From positions 7,569,501 through 7,633,500 of the forward strand of contig NZ_JAPEMB010000001.1 in the NCBI RefSeq assembly GCF_026343125.1: DNA of 64,000 nt. Reading direction: 5' to 3'. This document shows positions 16,461 through 25,813 of this stretch, in pieces (the first letter of the stretch is position 1; every line of letters starts with the position of its first letter). Origin of the DNA: Streptomyces sp. NBC_00094. GTDB lineage: Bacteria; Actinomycetota; Actinomycetes; Streptomycetales; Streptomycetaceae. Below the pieces are notes generated by a model. It did not search any database, was not told the origin of the DNA, and was given only the letters and a program-made list of their open reading frames with translations. Both the position numbers and the translations under genes were made by a program.

Positions 16461-17120
16461 ATGTCCAGCGAACTCCAGGCAGTCCTCTTCGACATGGACG
16501 GCACCCTCGTCGACACCGAGCGGCTATGGCGGCAGGTGGTCGAGGAGGCGGCGAGCGGCCTGGGGCTCGCCCTCACGGACGCGGACCTGGCGTTCGTCCT
16601 CGGCCGCGCCGTCGAGGACTGCGCCGCGCACCTCGCCGACCGGACGGCGGGCCGCGCGGAGGCGGCCGGGCTCGGCGAGTCCCTCGAACACCGCTTCACC
16701 GAGCTCGTACGCCGACGGGTCGTCCCCCTGCCCGGAGCCGTGGAACTCCTGTCGGCCGTCCACGCCGCGGGCGTGCCCACGGCCCTGGTGTCGGCCTCGC
16801 CGCGGCCGGTCGTGGACACCGTCCTCGACGCCCTCGGCCGCCACTGGTTCACCGTCTCCGTGGCGGCGGGCGAGACCCCGCGCACCAAGCCGTTCCCCGA
16901 CCCGTACCGCGCGGCCCTGACCATCCTCGGCGCCGCTCCGACCGCCTGCGTCGCCGTCGAGGACACCCCGACCGGCGTCGCCTCCGCGGAGGCGGCCGAC
17001 TGCGCGGTGGTGGCCGTCCCCTCCCTCACCTCCATCCCCCCGGCACCACGGCGGCCCGTCGTACGCAGCCTCCTGGACGTGGACCTCGCCCTGCTCCGCC
17101 GCCTGGCCGCCGGCCTCTGA
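16461..17120 (+). CDS. HAD-superfamily hydrolase (beta-phosphoglucomutase/sugar phosphatase type)
   Basis: 219 residues. Motif I FDMDGTLVD (D11, D13), motif II SAS, motif III lysine in RTKPFPDPY and motif IV VEDTPTGVASA. The helical cap is C1 type. Such enzymes are sugar-phosphate phosphatases or beta-phosphoglucomutases. Placed among mannose catabolism genes, it may act on a hexose phosphate; this is inference. Confidence 0.87.
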   Translation: MSSELQAVLFDMDGTLVDTERLWRQVVEEAASGLGLALTDADLAFVLGRAVEDCAAHLADRTAGRAEAAGLGESLEHRFTELVRRRVVPLPGAVELLSAVHAAGVPTALVSASPRPVVDTVLDALGRHWFTVSVAAGETPRTKPFPDPYRAALTILGAAPTACVAVEDTPTGVASAEAADCAVVAVPSLTSIPPAPRRPVVRSLLDVDLALLRRLAAGL

Positions 17121-17201
17121 ACCGGGGCGTCGGGACTCGGGTTCCGGACGGGACCCGAGCCTGGCATTGCCAAACCCTTGCTTAACTGAACCCGTTAACT
17201 A

Positions 17202-17213
17202 GACAACGTTGTC
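17202..17213. promoter_or_regulatory. LacI-type operator GACAACGTTGTC upstream of sugar kinase
   Basis: A perfect 12-bp palindrome 56 nt before the kinase start. A possible promoter TTGCTT (17178) - 16 nt - TAGACA (17200) overlaps it, so a bound repressor would block transcription. The same palindrome is in front of the mannanase gene at 30274. Confidence 0.8.
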
Positions 17214-17269
17214 AAGGTCGGGGCATGGTGAGCCGGAGTTCATGAAGCGCAACGGAAAGGCTGAACGCG

Positions 17270-18244
17270 ATGGTGTACGGAGCACTCGACATCGGGGGGA
17301 CGAAGATCGCCGGGGCTCTCGTCGACGCCGACGGGCACCTGCTCGTCCGGTCGCAGCGGCCCACCCCCGCGCGGGGCTCCGCCGAGGAGCTCATGGCAGC
17401 CGTCTCCGCCGTTCTCGACGACATCGCCACGCATCCGCAGTGGGCCTCGCTCTCCTGCCTCGGCATCGGCAGCGCGGGTCCCGTCGACACCGTCGCGGGT
17501 ACCGTCAGTCCGGTCAACATCCCCGCCTGGCGCTCCTTTCCCCTGGTGGACCGGGTACGGGCGCACCCGGCGGTACCGGCGGGGACACGCCCGGTGCTGG
17601 TCGGCGACGCCGTGGCGATGACCGCGGCCGAGCACTGGACGGGCGCGGCCAGGGGCGTGGACAACGCCTTGTGCATGGTGGTCTCCACCGGCGTCGGCGG
17701 CGGGCTGATCCTGGGCGGGGCGCTCCATGCGGGCGCGTCCGGGAACGCCGGTCACATCGGGCACATCAGCGTGGACCAGCATGGTCCCCTCTGCCCGTGC
17801 GGGTCGCGTGGCTGCGTGGAGCGCTTCGCCAGCGGCACCGCGATCGCCGCCCACGCGCTCGAATCCGGCTGGACGCCGCCCGCCGGTGCCCCGGCGACGG
17901 CCCAGGAGGTGGCGGCCTCCGCCCGTGCGGGCGACCCTCGCGCGCTGGCCGCGTTCGACCGAGCCGGACGGGCCCTCGCCGCCGCGATCGCCGCGACGAC
18001 GGCCCTGGTCGAGCTCGACCTCGTGGTCGTCGGCGGCGGCGTCGCCCAGTCCGGGGAGCTGCTGTTCGGCCCGCTGCGGCACCACCTGGCCTCGTACGCG
18101 GTACTGGACTTCACCCGCGACGTACCGGTGGTGCCGGCGGGGCTCGCGCTCGACGCGGGGCTGATCGGCGCCGCGGCAGCCGGCGCCGCTGCGGCGGGTC
18201 TCTCGCGGGCGGGCACCGAAAGCACGGGCCGCCCCGTGTGCTGA
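17270..18244 (+). CDS. ROK family sugar kinase (probable mannokinase/glucokinase)
   Basis: 324 residues starting MVYGALDIGGTKIAGAL, which contains the ATP phosphate-binding DxGGTK motif. No DNA-binding domain, so it is an enzyme rather than a regulator. The zinc motif GHISVDQ...CPCGSRGCVERF is intact. It phosphorylates a hexose with ATP in the cytoplasm. Because mannose-6-phosphate isomerase follows 43 nt later, mannose is the natural substrate candidate. The operon promoter carries the GACAACGTTGTC operator. Confidence 0.9.
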   Translation: MVYGALDIGGTKIAGALVDADGHLLVRSQRPTPARGSAEELMAAVSAVLDDIATHPQWASLSCLGIGSAGPVDTVAGTVSPVNIPAWRSFPLVDRVRAHPAVPAGTRPVLVGDAVAMTAAEHWTGAARGVDNALCMVVSTGVGGGLILGGALHAGASGNAGHIGHISVDQHGPLCPCGSRGCVERFASGTAIAAHALESGWTPPAGAPATAQEVAASARAGDPRALAAFDRAGRALAAAIAATTALVELDLVVVGGGVAQSGELLFGPLRHHLASYAVLDFTRDVPVVPAGLALDAGLIGAAAAGAAAAGLSRAGTESTGRPVC

Positions 18245-18287
18245 TCCTGCTCCGAACCCGTCCGCACCCCCCGAACAGGAAGAACGC

Positions 18288-19496
18288 GTGGATCTCCTCC
18301 TCAACACCGTCCAGTCCTACGACTGGGGCTCCACAACGGCGCTGCCGCGTCTGATGGGGGCCGAGCCCACCGGCGAACCCCAGGCCGAACTGTGGATGGG
18401 GGCTCACCCCGCCGCACCCTCCCAGGTCCGGCGCGCCCAGGGCCTCCTGCCGTTGGACCGGATCATCGCCGCCGATCCGGAGACGGAGCTCGGGGCCGCG
18501 GCCCTGCGACGGTTCGGGCCCCGACTGCCGTTCCTCCTCAAGCTGCTGGCCGCCGAGGCGCCCCTGTCGGTCCAGGTCCACCCCGACCGGGCCCAGGCGG
18601 AGGCGGGCTTCGCGCTGGAGGACGCCCTGGGCGTTCCCCTGGGCGCCCCCCACCGGAACTACCGGGACGCCCACCACAAACCCGAGATGATCGTCGCCCT
18701 CACCGCTTTTCGCGGGCTGTGCGGGTTCCGGACCCCCCTGCAGTGCGCCGACCTGCTGGACGCGCTGCGCGTACCGGCGCTGCGTCCTCACGCCGACGGT
18801 CTGCGTACCCTTCCCGAGGCCTCGGCGCTGGAGCAGGTCTTCACCGCCTTCCTCCGCCCTCCCGCCGGCCTGGGTCCGGTCGAGGCCGTGACGGACGCCG
18901 TGGTGGCAGCGGCGGCCGGACAGGGCCCGTACCAGGCGGACTTCGCCGCCTACGCGGAGGTCGCGCGGGCCCACCCCGGGGACCCGGGGCTGCTGCCCGC
19001 CCTGCTGCTCCGCTACGTCGAACTCCAGCCGGGAGACGCTCTGTTCCTGGGAGCCGGGATCCCGCACGCGTACCTCTCGGGTCTCGGGGTGGAGATCATG
19101 GCCAGTTCGGACAACGTCCTGCGATGCGGGCTGACCTCCAAACACGTCGACGCGGCGGAGCTGGTGAAGGTCGTCCGCTTCACGGCCATGCCGACCCGTG
19201 TCCTCAGGCCCCGGGAGGAAGCGGGAGAAGAGGTGTACCCGACGCCCGTCGACGACTTCCGGCTGTCACGGTTCCGGCTGAGCGCGGCCGGACCGGCACG
19301 GCGGCTCGGGGCCGGCGCGCCACAGATCGTCCTGTGCACCGAGGGCGGGGCCGAACTCGCCTCGGTGGGGGGCGTCCTGCGCCTGGGGCCCGGACAGTCC
19401 GCCTACCTCCCCGCCGCCGCCGAGGCCTCCCTGAGGGGAACCGGGACCGTCTTCCGCGCCACGGTCGCTTCTCCACCACCCCGTGCATTCCACTGA
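18288..19496 (+). CDS. manA: mannose-6-phosphate isomerase, type I
   Basis: 402 residues, close to the usual length of type I PMI. Zinc-site motifs are visible: SVQVHPD, HHKPEM, and the cupin block GAGIPHAYLSGLGVEIMASS followed by SDNVLRCGLTSKHVD. It converts mannose-6-phosphate to fructose-6-phosphate. The start is VDLLLNTVQSYDWGS (GTG 18288) with AGGAAGAA upstream. It is the second gene of the kinase-manA operon, which ends at a strong hairpin. Confidence 0.94.
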   Translation: MDLLLNTVQSYDWGSTTALPRLMGAEPTGEPQAELWMGAHPAAPSQVRRAQGLLPLDRIIAADPETELGAAALRRFGPRLPFLLKLLAAEAPLSVQVHPDRAQAEAGFALEDALGVPLGAPHRNYRDAHHKPEMIVALTAFRGLCGFRTPLQCADLLDALRVPALRPHADGLRTLPEASALEQVFTAFLRPPAGLGPVEAVTDAVVAAAAGQGPYQADFAAYAEVARAHPGDPGLLPALLLRYVELQPGDALFLGAGIPHAYLSGLGVEIMASSDNVLRCGLTSKHVDAAELVKVVRFTAMPTRVLRPREEAGEEVYPTPVDDFRLSRFRLSAAGPARRLGAGAPQIVLCTEGGAELASVGGVLRLGPGQSAYLPAAAEASLRGTGTVFRATVASPPPRAFH

Positions 19497-19518
19497 GAAA
19501 CACATCCCACATCTGGCC

Positions 19519-19528
19519 TTAACCGGTT
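19519..19528. promoter_or_regulatory. AACCGGTT palindrome between manA and lacI-like gene
   Basis: TTAACCGGTT, 22 nt after the manA stop, shares the ACCGGT core with sites upstream of the second importer and a related one upstream of the second LacI gene. It is not in front of a start codon here, so its role is uncertain. Confidence 0.3.
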
Positions 19529-19533
19529 CTGTT

Positions 19534-19583
19534 CCACGACGAGAGGCTGTACCTCCCCAGGGAAGTACAGCCTCTCGTCGTGG
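19534..19583. terminator. strong bidirectional terminator between convergent genes
   Basis: A 19-bp perfect stem (19534-19552 with 19565-19583) and a 12-nt loop, between manA (+) and the LacI regulator gene (-). Confidence 0.9.
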
Positions 19584-19607
19584 TCCCCGGTTCCAGGTCC
19601 CTGAGCC

Positions 19608-20639
19608 CTACGCCCGGGGCGGCGGGCCCGTGGACCCCCGAGGGGTCAGGGAGGGCGTCGGGACCTGGAGCGCCCCCTTGTGCGTGCCCTCGATCACGCC
19701 GAACAGGGCACGCGCGACCTCCGCGCCGAACTGGTGCACATCGTGGCTCATGGCCGACAGCGGAGGGTGCGTCAGCCGGCACAACTGCGAGTCGTCCCAG
19801 GCGAGGAGCGACACGTCGTCCGGTACGACGAGCCCCATCTCGGAGGCCACGGCGGCCCCCGCGACGGCCATGATGTCGTTGTCGTACACGATCGCCGTCG
19901 GGCGGTCCGGGCCCAGCAACAGGCTCCGGGTCGCCCGGGCTCCCTCCTCGCCGACGAAGCCGGTGGACACCTGACGGCTTCCCCCGAGGCCGAGTTCGAC
20001 CGTGGTGGCCTCGAAGGCCGCCGCGCGGATGGCGCTGTGCCCGAGCCCGGCGGGGCCGCCCACGCGGGCGATGCGCCGATGACCGAGCGCGGCCAGGTAC
20101 CGTACGGCCTCCGCCGCCGCCGAGGCGTCGTCGGTCCACACCGAGGGGAACCCGCCGGTCAGCGTGGGATGTCCGACGGCGACGGCGGGCATCCCGAGGG
20201 CCCTCAGCGGGGCGATCCGCGGATCGTCCCGGTGGAAGTCCACCAGGATCGCCCCGCCGATGGTCCGGCCGCGCCACCACTCCTCGTAGACCGCGGTCTC
20301 CTCCGCCAGGTCGCGGACGAGCCGCAGCAGCAGGGAACAGGAGCGCTCGGCCAGGACGTCCTCGATGCCCGAGATGAACTCCATGTAGAAGGGCTCGAGT
20401 CCGAGCAGGCGGGCCGGTCGGCAGATCGCCAGCCCCACGATGCCCGCCCGGCGGCCGGACAGGTTGCGAGCGGTCTGGTTGGGGGCCCAGCCGAGTTCCC
20501 GGGCGATCTCGAAGATGCGCTCCCGGGTCGCCCGGGAGACACCCGGGCGGTTGTTGAACGCCATGGAGACGGCACCCTTGGAGACGCCGGCGCGCGCGGC
20601 GACGTCGTTGATGGTGACGCGGGGGGCCGGGACGCTCAC
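19608..20639 (-). CDS. LacI family transcriptional regulator (1)
   Basis: 343 residues from GTG 20639, overlapping the stop of the GH2 gene (GTGA). N-terminal LacI helix-turn-helix VTINDVAARAGVSKGAVSMA and hinge helix (PNQTARNLSGRRAG) precede a periplasmic-binding-type effector domain (VWTDDASAAAEAVRYLAALG; DNDIMAVAGAAV). It is cotranscribed with beta-mannosidase and is the best candidate to bind the GACAACGTTGTC sites. It shares a distinctive EPFYMEFISG segment with the second LacI regulator here, so the two are paralogues. Confidence 0.93.
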   Translation of the reverse strand: MSVPAPRVTINDVAARAGVSKGAVSMAFNNRPGVSRATRERIFEIARELGWAPNQTARNLSGRRAGIVGLAICRPARLLGLEPFYMEFISGIEDVLAERSCSLLLRLVRDLAEETAVYEEWWRGRTIGGAILVDFHRDDPRIAPLRALGMPAVAVGHPTLTGGFPSVWTDDASAAAEAVRYLAALGHRRIARVGGPAGLGHSAIRAAAFEATTVELGLGGSRQVSTGFVGEEGARATRSLLLGPDRPTAIVYDNDIMAVAGAAVASEMGLVVPDDVSLLAWDDSQLCRLTHPPLSAMSHDVHQFGAEVARALFGVIEGTHKGALQVPTPSLTPRGSTGPPPRA

Positions 20640-23119
20640 GCCGGTCCCACGCTGAACAGGGCGTTCCGTACGTCGGACACGTCGATGTCGGCCAGGCCCG
20701 TGACGGCGATCCGCGCCTCCTCCCCGGGAAGCAGGGTGAGCAGGCCCCGGTCCGCGCTCGCCTCTGCGCCGAGCCGGTCGGGCTGCAGGAGCAGGTCCCG
20801 CACCAGCGTCCGGGCCGTGACGACCACGTCCACCGTCCCGCTCCCCGCGCCGGTTTCGACGCGGACGTCGTACTGCGGGGACGGGTAGGCGAACTCCCTG
20901 TCGAGGACGGGGAAGTGCACCGCGCGCAGGTCGTCGGCGTCGGCGACGAGGAACTCCTCGGCCGATTCCGCCTCGGGCAGCAGGGCGGCCGGAACCACCA
21001 GCCGGACCACCGTGCGTGCCGCGGCTTCGAGCGCGAACGTCGCCTCTCGCAGGACGGTCCCGTCGGCGTGGACGCGGCGCAGGGTCACCGTCGTACGCCA
21101 GGGGGTGCCGGACTGGTTGTCGAGGGCGAGCACCGGTCCTTCCCCGTCGGGTACGAGACTGAGGACCCGGTCGGCGTAGACGCGGCGCAGCTCGTGGTAG
21201 AGCGGCTTGAGGCGGCCGTCGCCGTCGATGGCGGCCCAGGAGCTCACCGGCCAGCAGTCGTTCAGCTGCCACACGACCGTGCCGGCGCAGACGGGCCAGT
21301 TGGCCCGCCAGTGCTCGATGCCCGCGGCCACGGCCCGGGCCTGGACGACCTGGGCCAGGTAGTGCCAGCGGTCGAAGTCGTTCTCCGGCAGGCCGAAGTG
21401 GTGGTCGATGCCGCGGTTCAGTTTGCCGTTGCCGTCCTCGGCCTTCTGGTGGTGCAGCATGCCGGGGGAGTCGGGGGCGAGTACCTCGTCGGGCAGGGCG
21501 CGGCGCAGCGTGGCGAGGGCGGGCGGGGCCTGCCAGCCGAACTCCGCGCAGAACCGGGGCACGTTCGCCCGGTACTCGGCGTAGTCCTGGCGGTTCCAGA
21601 CCTCCCACGAGTGGTGGGTGCCGTGGCGGGGGTCGTTGGGGTGGTGGTCCCAGGACCCGGACCAGGGGCTGCCCGCGGTGTACGGGCGGGTCGGGTCCAG
21701 TTCGGCGACGATCCGGGGCAGGATCCCGAGGTAGTACCCCTCGCCCCAGGAATCACCGGCGAGGGGTGTCTCCCACTCCCAGTCGCGGAAGCCCCAGAGG
21801 TTCTCGTTGTTGCCGTTCCAGAGGACCAGGCTGGGGTGCGGCATCAGGCGGACAACGTTGTCACGGGCCTCTGCCTCCACTTCGCCGCGCAATGGCTGTT
21901 CCTCCGGGTAGGCAGCGCAGGCGAAGAGGAAGTCCTGCCAGACCATGAGGCCGAGCTCGTCGCAGACGTCGTAGAAGGCGTCGTCCTCGTAGATGCCGCC
22001 ACCCCAGATGCGGACCAGGTCGATGTTGGCCTCGGCGGCCTGGGTGAGCCGGGTCCGGTAGCGGTCGGGGGTGACCCGGGAGGGCAGGACGTCGTCGGGG
22101 ATCCAGTTGACGCCGCGCGCGAAGATCCGGACGCCGTTGACGACGAAGGTGAAGCCGGTGCCGTGCTCGTCGGTGGAGCGGTCGACCTCGACGGTACGGA
22201 AGCCGATCCGCCGCGACCAGGTGTCGAGCGGGGCGCCGTCCTCGTCGAGCAGGGTCACGTCGAGCTCGTACAGGGGCTGTTGTCCGTAGCCGCGCGGCCA
22301 CCACAGCCGGGCCTCGGGCACCTCCAGGACCACCACGGCCTCGTCGCCATCGAAGGCGGCCTCGAAGGCGGTGTCGGAGACGGTCTCGAAGGGGGTGTTG
22401 GAGACGGTCTCGAAGGGGGTCTCGCCGGAGGTCTCGACGTTGGTGGCGGAGCCCGCGTGGGAGACGGTGGCGCGGAGGCTCAGCGGGAGGACCGCGCCGC
22501 TTTCCGTGCGCGCGACCCGGACCCGCAGCTCGACCCTGCCGGTGGTGCCGTCGACCGTGACCAGGGGGCGGACCTCGGAGAGCCGGGCCGTCGACCAGTG
22601 CTCCAGGCGTACCGGGCGCCACATGCCGGCGGTCACGACGGTGGGACCCCAGTCCCAGCCGAAGGAGCAGGCCATCTTGCGGATGTACTGGAAGGGCTCG
22701 GGGTAGACGTTGGGCCGGTCACCGGTGAGCGCGCGGACCCGCTCGGCCTCCTCGTACGCCGAGGAGAACCGGACCTCCAGCGGGCCCGTGCGGCCCGTGA
22801 CGTCGAAGCGATGGACGCGGTGCATGTTGCGCGTCGCACCGAGGGAAGCGCCGTCGAGGAACACCTCGGCGGCCGTGTCCAGGCCCTCGAAGACCAGCTC
22901 GGTGCGCTCGTGCGCGCTGTCGTGGACCGGCTCCGTGACGTAGGACCACGCCTGTCGGCCCACCCAGGCGATCTCGGCCTCGTGGTGACCGATGAACGGG
23001 TCGGCTATCGCGCCGGACGCCAGCAGATCGGTGTGGACGCAGCCGGGGACGGTGGCCGGAAGTAGTCCGTCCTCGTGGCGCAGGTTCCAGCCCTCGTGCA
23101 GCTGGGTGACGTCCTTCAT
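20636..23119 (-). CDS. GH2 beta-mannosidase
   Basis: 827 residues, a typical length. The sugar-binding domain opens with LHEGWNLRHEDG; FGWDWGPTVV is characteristic of beta-mannosidases rather than galactosidases. Acid/base E439 in NGNNENLWG, and nucleophile E526 in CAEFGWQ. No signal peptide, so it releases mannose from imported mannooligosaccharides. ATG 23119 is chosen; upstream in-frame codons to 23191 are not conserved-looking. The gene contains a perfect LacI-type palindrome (codons 420-423) and a short in-frame tandem repeat. Confidence 0.93.
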   Translation of the reverse strand: MKDVTQLHEGWNLRHEDGLLPATVPGCVHTDLLASGAIADPFIGHHEAEIAWVGRQAWSYVTEPVHDSAHERTELVFEGLDTAAEVFLDGASLGATRNMHRVHRFDVTGRTGPLEVRFSSAYEEAERVRALTGDRPNVYPEPFQYIRKMACSFGWDWGPTVVTAGMWRPVRLEHWSTARLSEVRPLVTVDGTTGRVELRVRVARTESGAVLPLSLRATVSHAGSATNVETSGETPFETVSNTPFETVSDTAFEAAFDGDEAVVVLEVPEARLWWPRGYGQQPLYELDVTLLDEDGAPLDTWSRRIGFRTVEVDRSTDEHGTGFTFVVNGVRIFARGVNWIPDDVLPSRVTPDRYRTRLTQAAEANIDLVRIWGGGIYEDDAFYDVCDELGLMVWQDFLFACAAYPEEQPLRGEVEAEARDNVVRLMPHPSLVLWNGNNENLWGFRDWEWETPLAGDSWGEGYYLGILPRIVAELDPTRPYTAGSPWSGSWDHHPNDPRHGTHHSWEVWNRQDYAEYRANVPRFCAEFGWQAPPALATLRRALPDEVLAPDSPGMLHHQKAEDGNGKLNRGIDHHFGLPENDFDRWHYLAQVVQARAVAAGIEHWRANWPVCAGTVVWQLNDCWPVSSWAAIDGDGRLKPLYHELRRVYADRVLSLVPDGEGPVLALDNQSGTPWRTTVTLRRVHADGTVLREATFALEAAARTVVRLVVPAALLPEAESAEEFLVADADDLRAVHFPVLDREFAYPSPQYDVRVETGAGSGTVDVVVTARTLVRDLLLQPDRLGAEASADRGLLTLLPGEEARIAVTGLADIDVSDVRNALFSVGPA
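21851..21862. promoter_or_regulatory. intragenic GACAACGTTGTC palindrome in beta-mannosidase gene
   Basis: An exact copy of the operator found at 17202 and 30274, inside the GH2 reading frame as GAC AAC GTT GTC (D420-V423). GTT is a rare valine codon in such high-GC genes, which hints at selection for the DNA sequence rather than the protein. Confidence 0.6.
22371..22418. repeat. 24-bp in-frame tandem repeat in GH2 gene
   Basis: Two 24-bp units (22371-22394, 22395-22418; one mismatch), with degraded copies on both sides. In protein they give TPFETVSN / TPFETVSD and related TAFEAAFD and GETPFE, a surface-loop insertion between beta strands. Confidence 0.85.
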
Positions 23120-23400
23120 GGTGTGCGGCTCCAATCGCCTGGCAGTGGGCGGGTGCGTGTACGGGGCGACAAGGTAGCCGCGCCGTCGCATGGCTGTCCA
23201 TGAACCGATGAAGCTGCGGATCTTTTACGGACAGTCGTCGAAAAAGGGGCGTGACGTGCCTCGTTCGGTAACTTTCGAGAGGTCACGGTAACGATTGAGC
23301 ATCACGCGGGAAATCAGCACTTTACCGGTTCACGTCTGGCTGGCATAGTGCCGACATCCCACCGGTAAGACCTGAGTCGTATCTCAGAAGGAGTTGGGCA
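23120..23400. promoter_or_regulatory. divergent regulatory region of GH2-lacI and importer 2
   Basis: 281 nt between divergent genes. A candidate promoter for the importer is TTTACC (23321) - 17 nt - CATAGT (23344), with ribosome site AAGGAG at 23388. ACCGGT occurs twice, at 23324-23329 (over the -35) and 23361-23366. A direct repeat CGGTAAC occurs near 23266 and 23286. No GACAACGTTGTC copy is present here. Confidence 0.5.
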
Positions 23401-24726
23401 ATGGGGAAGAAGTCGATGGCGCTCGCGGGCACGCTGCTGACGGCCACGATGCTGACCGTGGCCGGATGTAGCGGGGGAGGGAGTGCCGTCACGGGCGAGA
23501 CGGCTGCTGCCCCGTCCGACCCGAAGGAGGTCTCGGGCGAGATCAAGGTCCTCACTCACCGGACCGACCTCGTCCAGAACGGGGTCATGAAGCAGTACGC
23601 AGCCGAGTTCAACAAGATCTACCCGAAGGTCAAGGTGAGCTTCGACGGCATCACCGACTACGAGGGGGAGGTGAGGATACGGCTCAACGCGAAGGCCTAC
23701 GGTGACGTGCTGGGCATCCCGGGAGCCGTCGCCAAGAACGACTATCCGAAGTTCTTCGCGCCCCTCGGTACCTCCACGGAGCTGGCGTCGAAGTACCGTT
23801 TCGCCGACAAGACCGAGGTGGAGGGCAAGTCCTACGGCATCGCCCAGTTCGGCACCGCCAACGGCTTCGTCTACAACAAGGCCGTGTGGAAGAAGGCCGG
23901 GATCACCGCGTGGCCGAAGACCCCGCAGGAGTTCCTCGCCGGCCTGAAGGCGATCAAGGAGAAGACGGGCGCCACCCCGTACTACACGAACTTCAAGGAC
24001 GGCTGGCCGCTCACCCAGTGGAGCGCCAACCTCGGCGCCGTCACGTGTGACGCGCAGGCGAGCAACAAGCTGGCCGGCCCGGTCTCGCCGTGGAAGGAGG
24101 GCGGGGAGCTCCACACGATCGACACCCTGCTCTACGACATCGCCGAGCAGGGACTCTCGGAGAAGGACCCCACCACCACGAACTGGGAGTCCTCCAAGGC
24201 GCTGCTCGCCGAGGGCAGGATCGGCGCGATGATGCTGGGCTCCTGGTCGATCACGCAGATGCAGGGCGCGGCGACGAGCGCGGGTCTCAAGGCGGAGGAC
24301 ATCGGCTTCATGCCCTTCCCGGTCCAGAAGAACGGCACGTTCTGCTCGACCGTGACCTCCGACTACCAGCAGGCCGTCAGCATCTACTCCGAGAACAAGC
24401 CCGCGGCGCGCGCCTGGGTGGACTGGTTCACCGAGAAGTCCGGCTACTCGGAGAAGGAGGGTGTCGTCTCCACGGTGAAGGCCGCCCCGATGCCCGCGAC
24501 CCTCAAGGACTTCGTTGACAACGATGTCACGTTCGTCGACCGCTCCGAGGCGAAGACCGCCACGGTCAACGACATCGACGAAGCGGCCGAGATCGGCCTG
24601 AACAAGCAGGACTACCGGCAGAAGTTGGTCGACACCGCGCGGGGCGCGGCGAAGGGCAGCGCCGAGGACTTCTTCGCCGACCTGAACAAGAGGTGGGACG
24701 AGGCGGCGAAGACCGCCGGCTCCTGA
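23401..24726 (+). CDS. second ABC sugar importer, binding lipoprotein
   Basis: 441 residues. Sec-type lipoprotein signal with lipobox VAGC, unlike the Tat-type signal of the first importer. Family-1 solute-binding fold (IKVLTHRTD; GANFVYNK-type segment TANGFVYNKAVWKKAGI; aromatic-rich sugar site KDGWPLTQWSA). Starts the importer 2 operon. A one-mismatch copy of the LacI palindrome lies near its 3' end. Likely carries mannooligosaccharides or similar; not proven. Confidence 0.92.
   Translation: MGKKSMALAGTLLTATMLTVAGCSGGGSAVTGETAAAPSDPKEVSGEIKVLTHRTDLVQNGVMKQYAAEFNKIYPKVKVSFDGITDYEGEVRIRLNAKAYGDVLGIPGAVAKNDYPKFFAPLGTSTELASKYRFADKTEVEGKSYGIAQFGTANGFVYNKAVWKKAGITAWPKTPQEFLAGLKAIKEKTGATPYYTNFKDGWPLTQWSANLGAVTCDAQASNKLAGPVSPWKEGGELHTIDTLLYDIAEQGLSEKDPTTTNWESSKALLAEGRIGAMMLGSWSITQMQGAATSAGLKAEDIGFMPFPVQKNGTFCSTVTSDYQQAVSIYSENKPAARAWVDWFTEKSGYSEKEGVVSTVKAAPMPATLKDFVDNDVTFVDRSEAKTATVNDIDEAAEIGLNKQDYRQKLVDTARGAAKGSAEDFFADLNKRWDEAAKTAGS
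24517..24528. promoter_or_regulatory. near-operator GACAACGATGTC inside binding-protein gene
   Basis: Eleven of twelve positions match GACAACGTTGTC, within codons for VDNDV. It uses GTT and GAT, uncommon codons here. It may be a weak intragenic site or chance. Confidence 0.35.
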
Positions 24727-24808
24727 CGGACCGGCGGAGCGGGCCCCGGCCGGACGACACCGGTCGGGGCCCCTGGACCTCCCGCAGTCGCGGACACGAA
24801 AGGCCGAC

Positions 24809-25813
24809 ATGACCGAGACAATCGACACCACTCCCGGGGGCGCCGCCATGACAGGGCGATCCACCAAGAAGGGCAGGGCACACGGAGGGGACCGCCCGGC
24901 GGGCCGGCGCCGTGCTCCCGCCGGCGGACCACCCCGTTCCTGGCGGCATTCGCCGCTGCGCCGGATCACACCCTGGCTCTTCCTCGCGGCACCGCTGGCG
25001 CTGCTGATCACGTTCACCTATGTCCCCGTGGCGAGCATGATCTCGTACAGCTTCACGGACTGGGACGGGGTGAGCCCGGACCGGGAGAACGTCGGCTTCG
25101 ACAACTACGTGCAGATCTTCACCCGCCCCGAGCTCTTCCGGGTGTTCTTCGTCAGCGGGTACTACCTGGCCGCCTCCGTGGTCCAGATCGCCGTCGCGCT
25201 GTACTTCGCCGTGATCCTCAGCTTCGACCTCAGGTTCCGCAACTTCTTCAAGGGGATCCTCTTCTTCCCCTACCTCATCAACGGCGTCGCGATCGGCTTC
25301 GTCTTCCTCTACTTCTTCCAGGACGGCGGCACCCTCGATTCGGTGCTGTCCTGGCTCGGCGTGAGCACCGACCACCCTTGGCTCGGCGATCCCACCTCCG
25401 CCAACATCTCGCTCGCGGGAGTCTCGGTCTGGCGCTTCACCGGACTCAACTTCGTCCTCTTCCTCGGCGCCATCCAGTCCATCCCCGGAGAGCTCTACGA
25501 GGCCGCCGAGCTGGACGGCGCGGGGAAGTGGAAACAGTTCCGCCACATCATCGCCCCGAGCATCAAGCCCGTCATCAGCCTCAGCGTCATCCTGGCGATC
25601 TCCGGCTCCCTGTCCGTCTTCGAGATCCCCTACATCATGACCGGCGGCGCGACCGGCACCCAGACCTTCGTCATCCAGACGATCAAACTCGCCTTCCAGT
25701 TCAACAAGACCGGCCTGGCCTCGGCCGCGGCCGTGGTGCTGCTCCTGATCATCCTGCTGATCACCTGGATCCAGCGCCGGCTCGTGCCCGACGACAAGGT
25801 GGACCTCGTATGA
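24809..25813 (+). CDS. second ABC sugar importer permease (MalF-like)
   Basis: 334 residues, ATG 24809 with GAAAGG upstream (an internal ATG at residue 14 is possible). Six membrane segments after a basic N-terminus. EAA motif YEAAELDGAGKWKQFRHIIA. It overlaps the next permease by ATGA at 25810-25813. Confidence 0.92.
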   Translation: MTETIDTTPGGAAMTGRSTKKGRAHGGDRPAGRRRAPAGGPPRSWRHSPLRRITPWLFLAAPLALLITFTYVPVASMISYSFTDWDGVSPDRENVGFDNYVQIFTRPELFRVFFVSGYYLAASVVQIAVALYFAVILSFDLRFRNFFKGILFFPYLINGVAIGFVFLYFFQDGGTLDSVLSWLGVSTDHPWLGDPTSANISLAGVSVWRFTGLNFVLFLGAIQSIPGELYEAAELDGAGKWKQFRHIIAPSIKPVISLSVILAISGSLSVFEIPYIMTGGATGTQTFVIQTIKLAFQFNKTGLASAAAVVLLLIILLITWIQRRLVPDDKVDLV

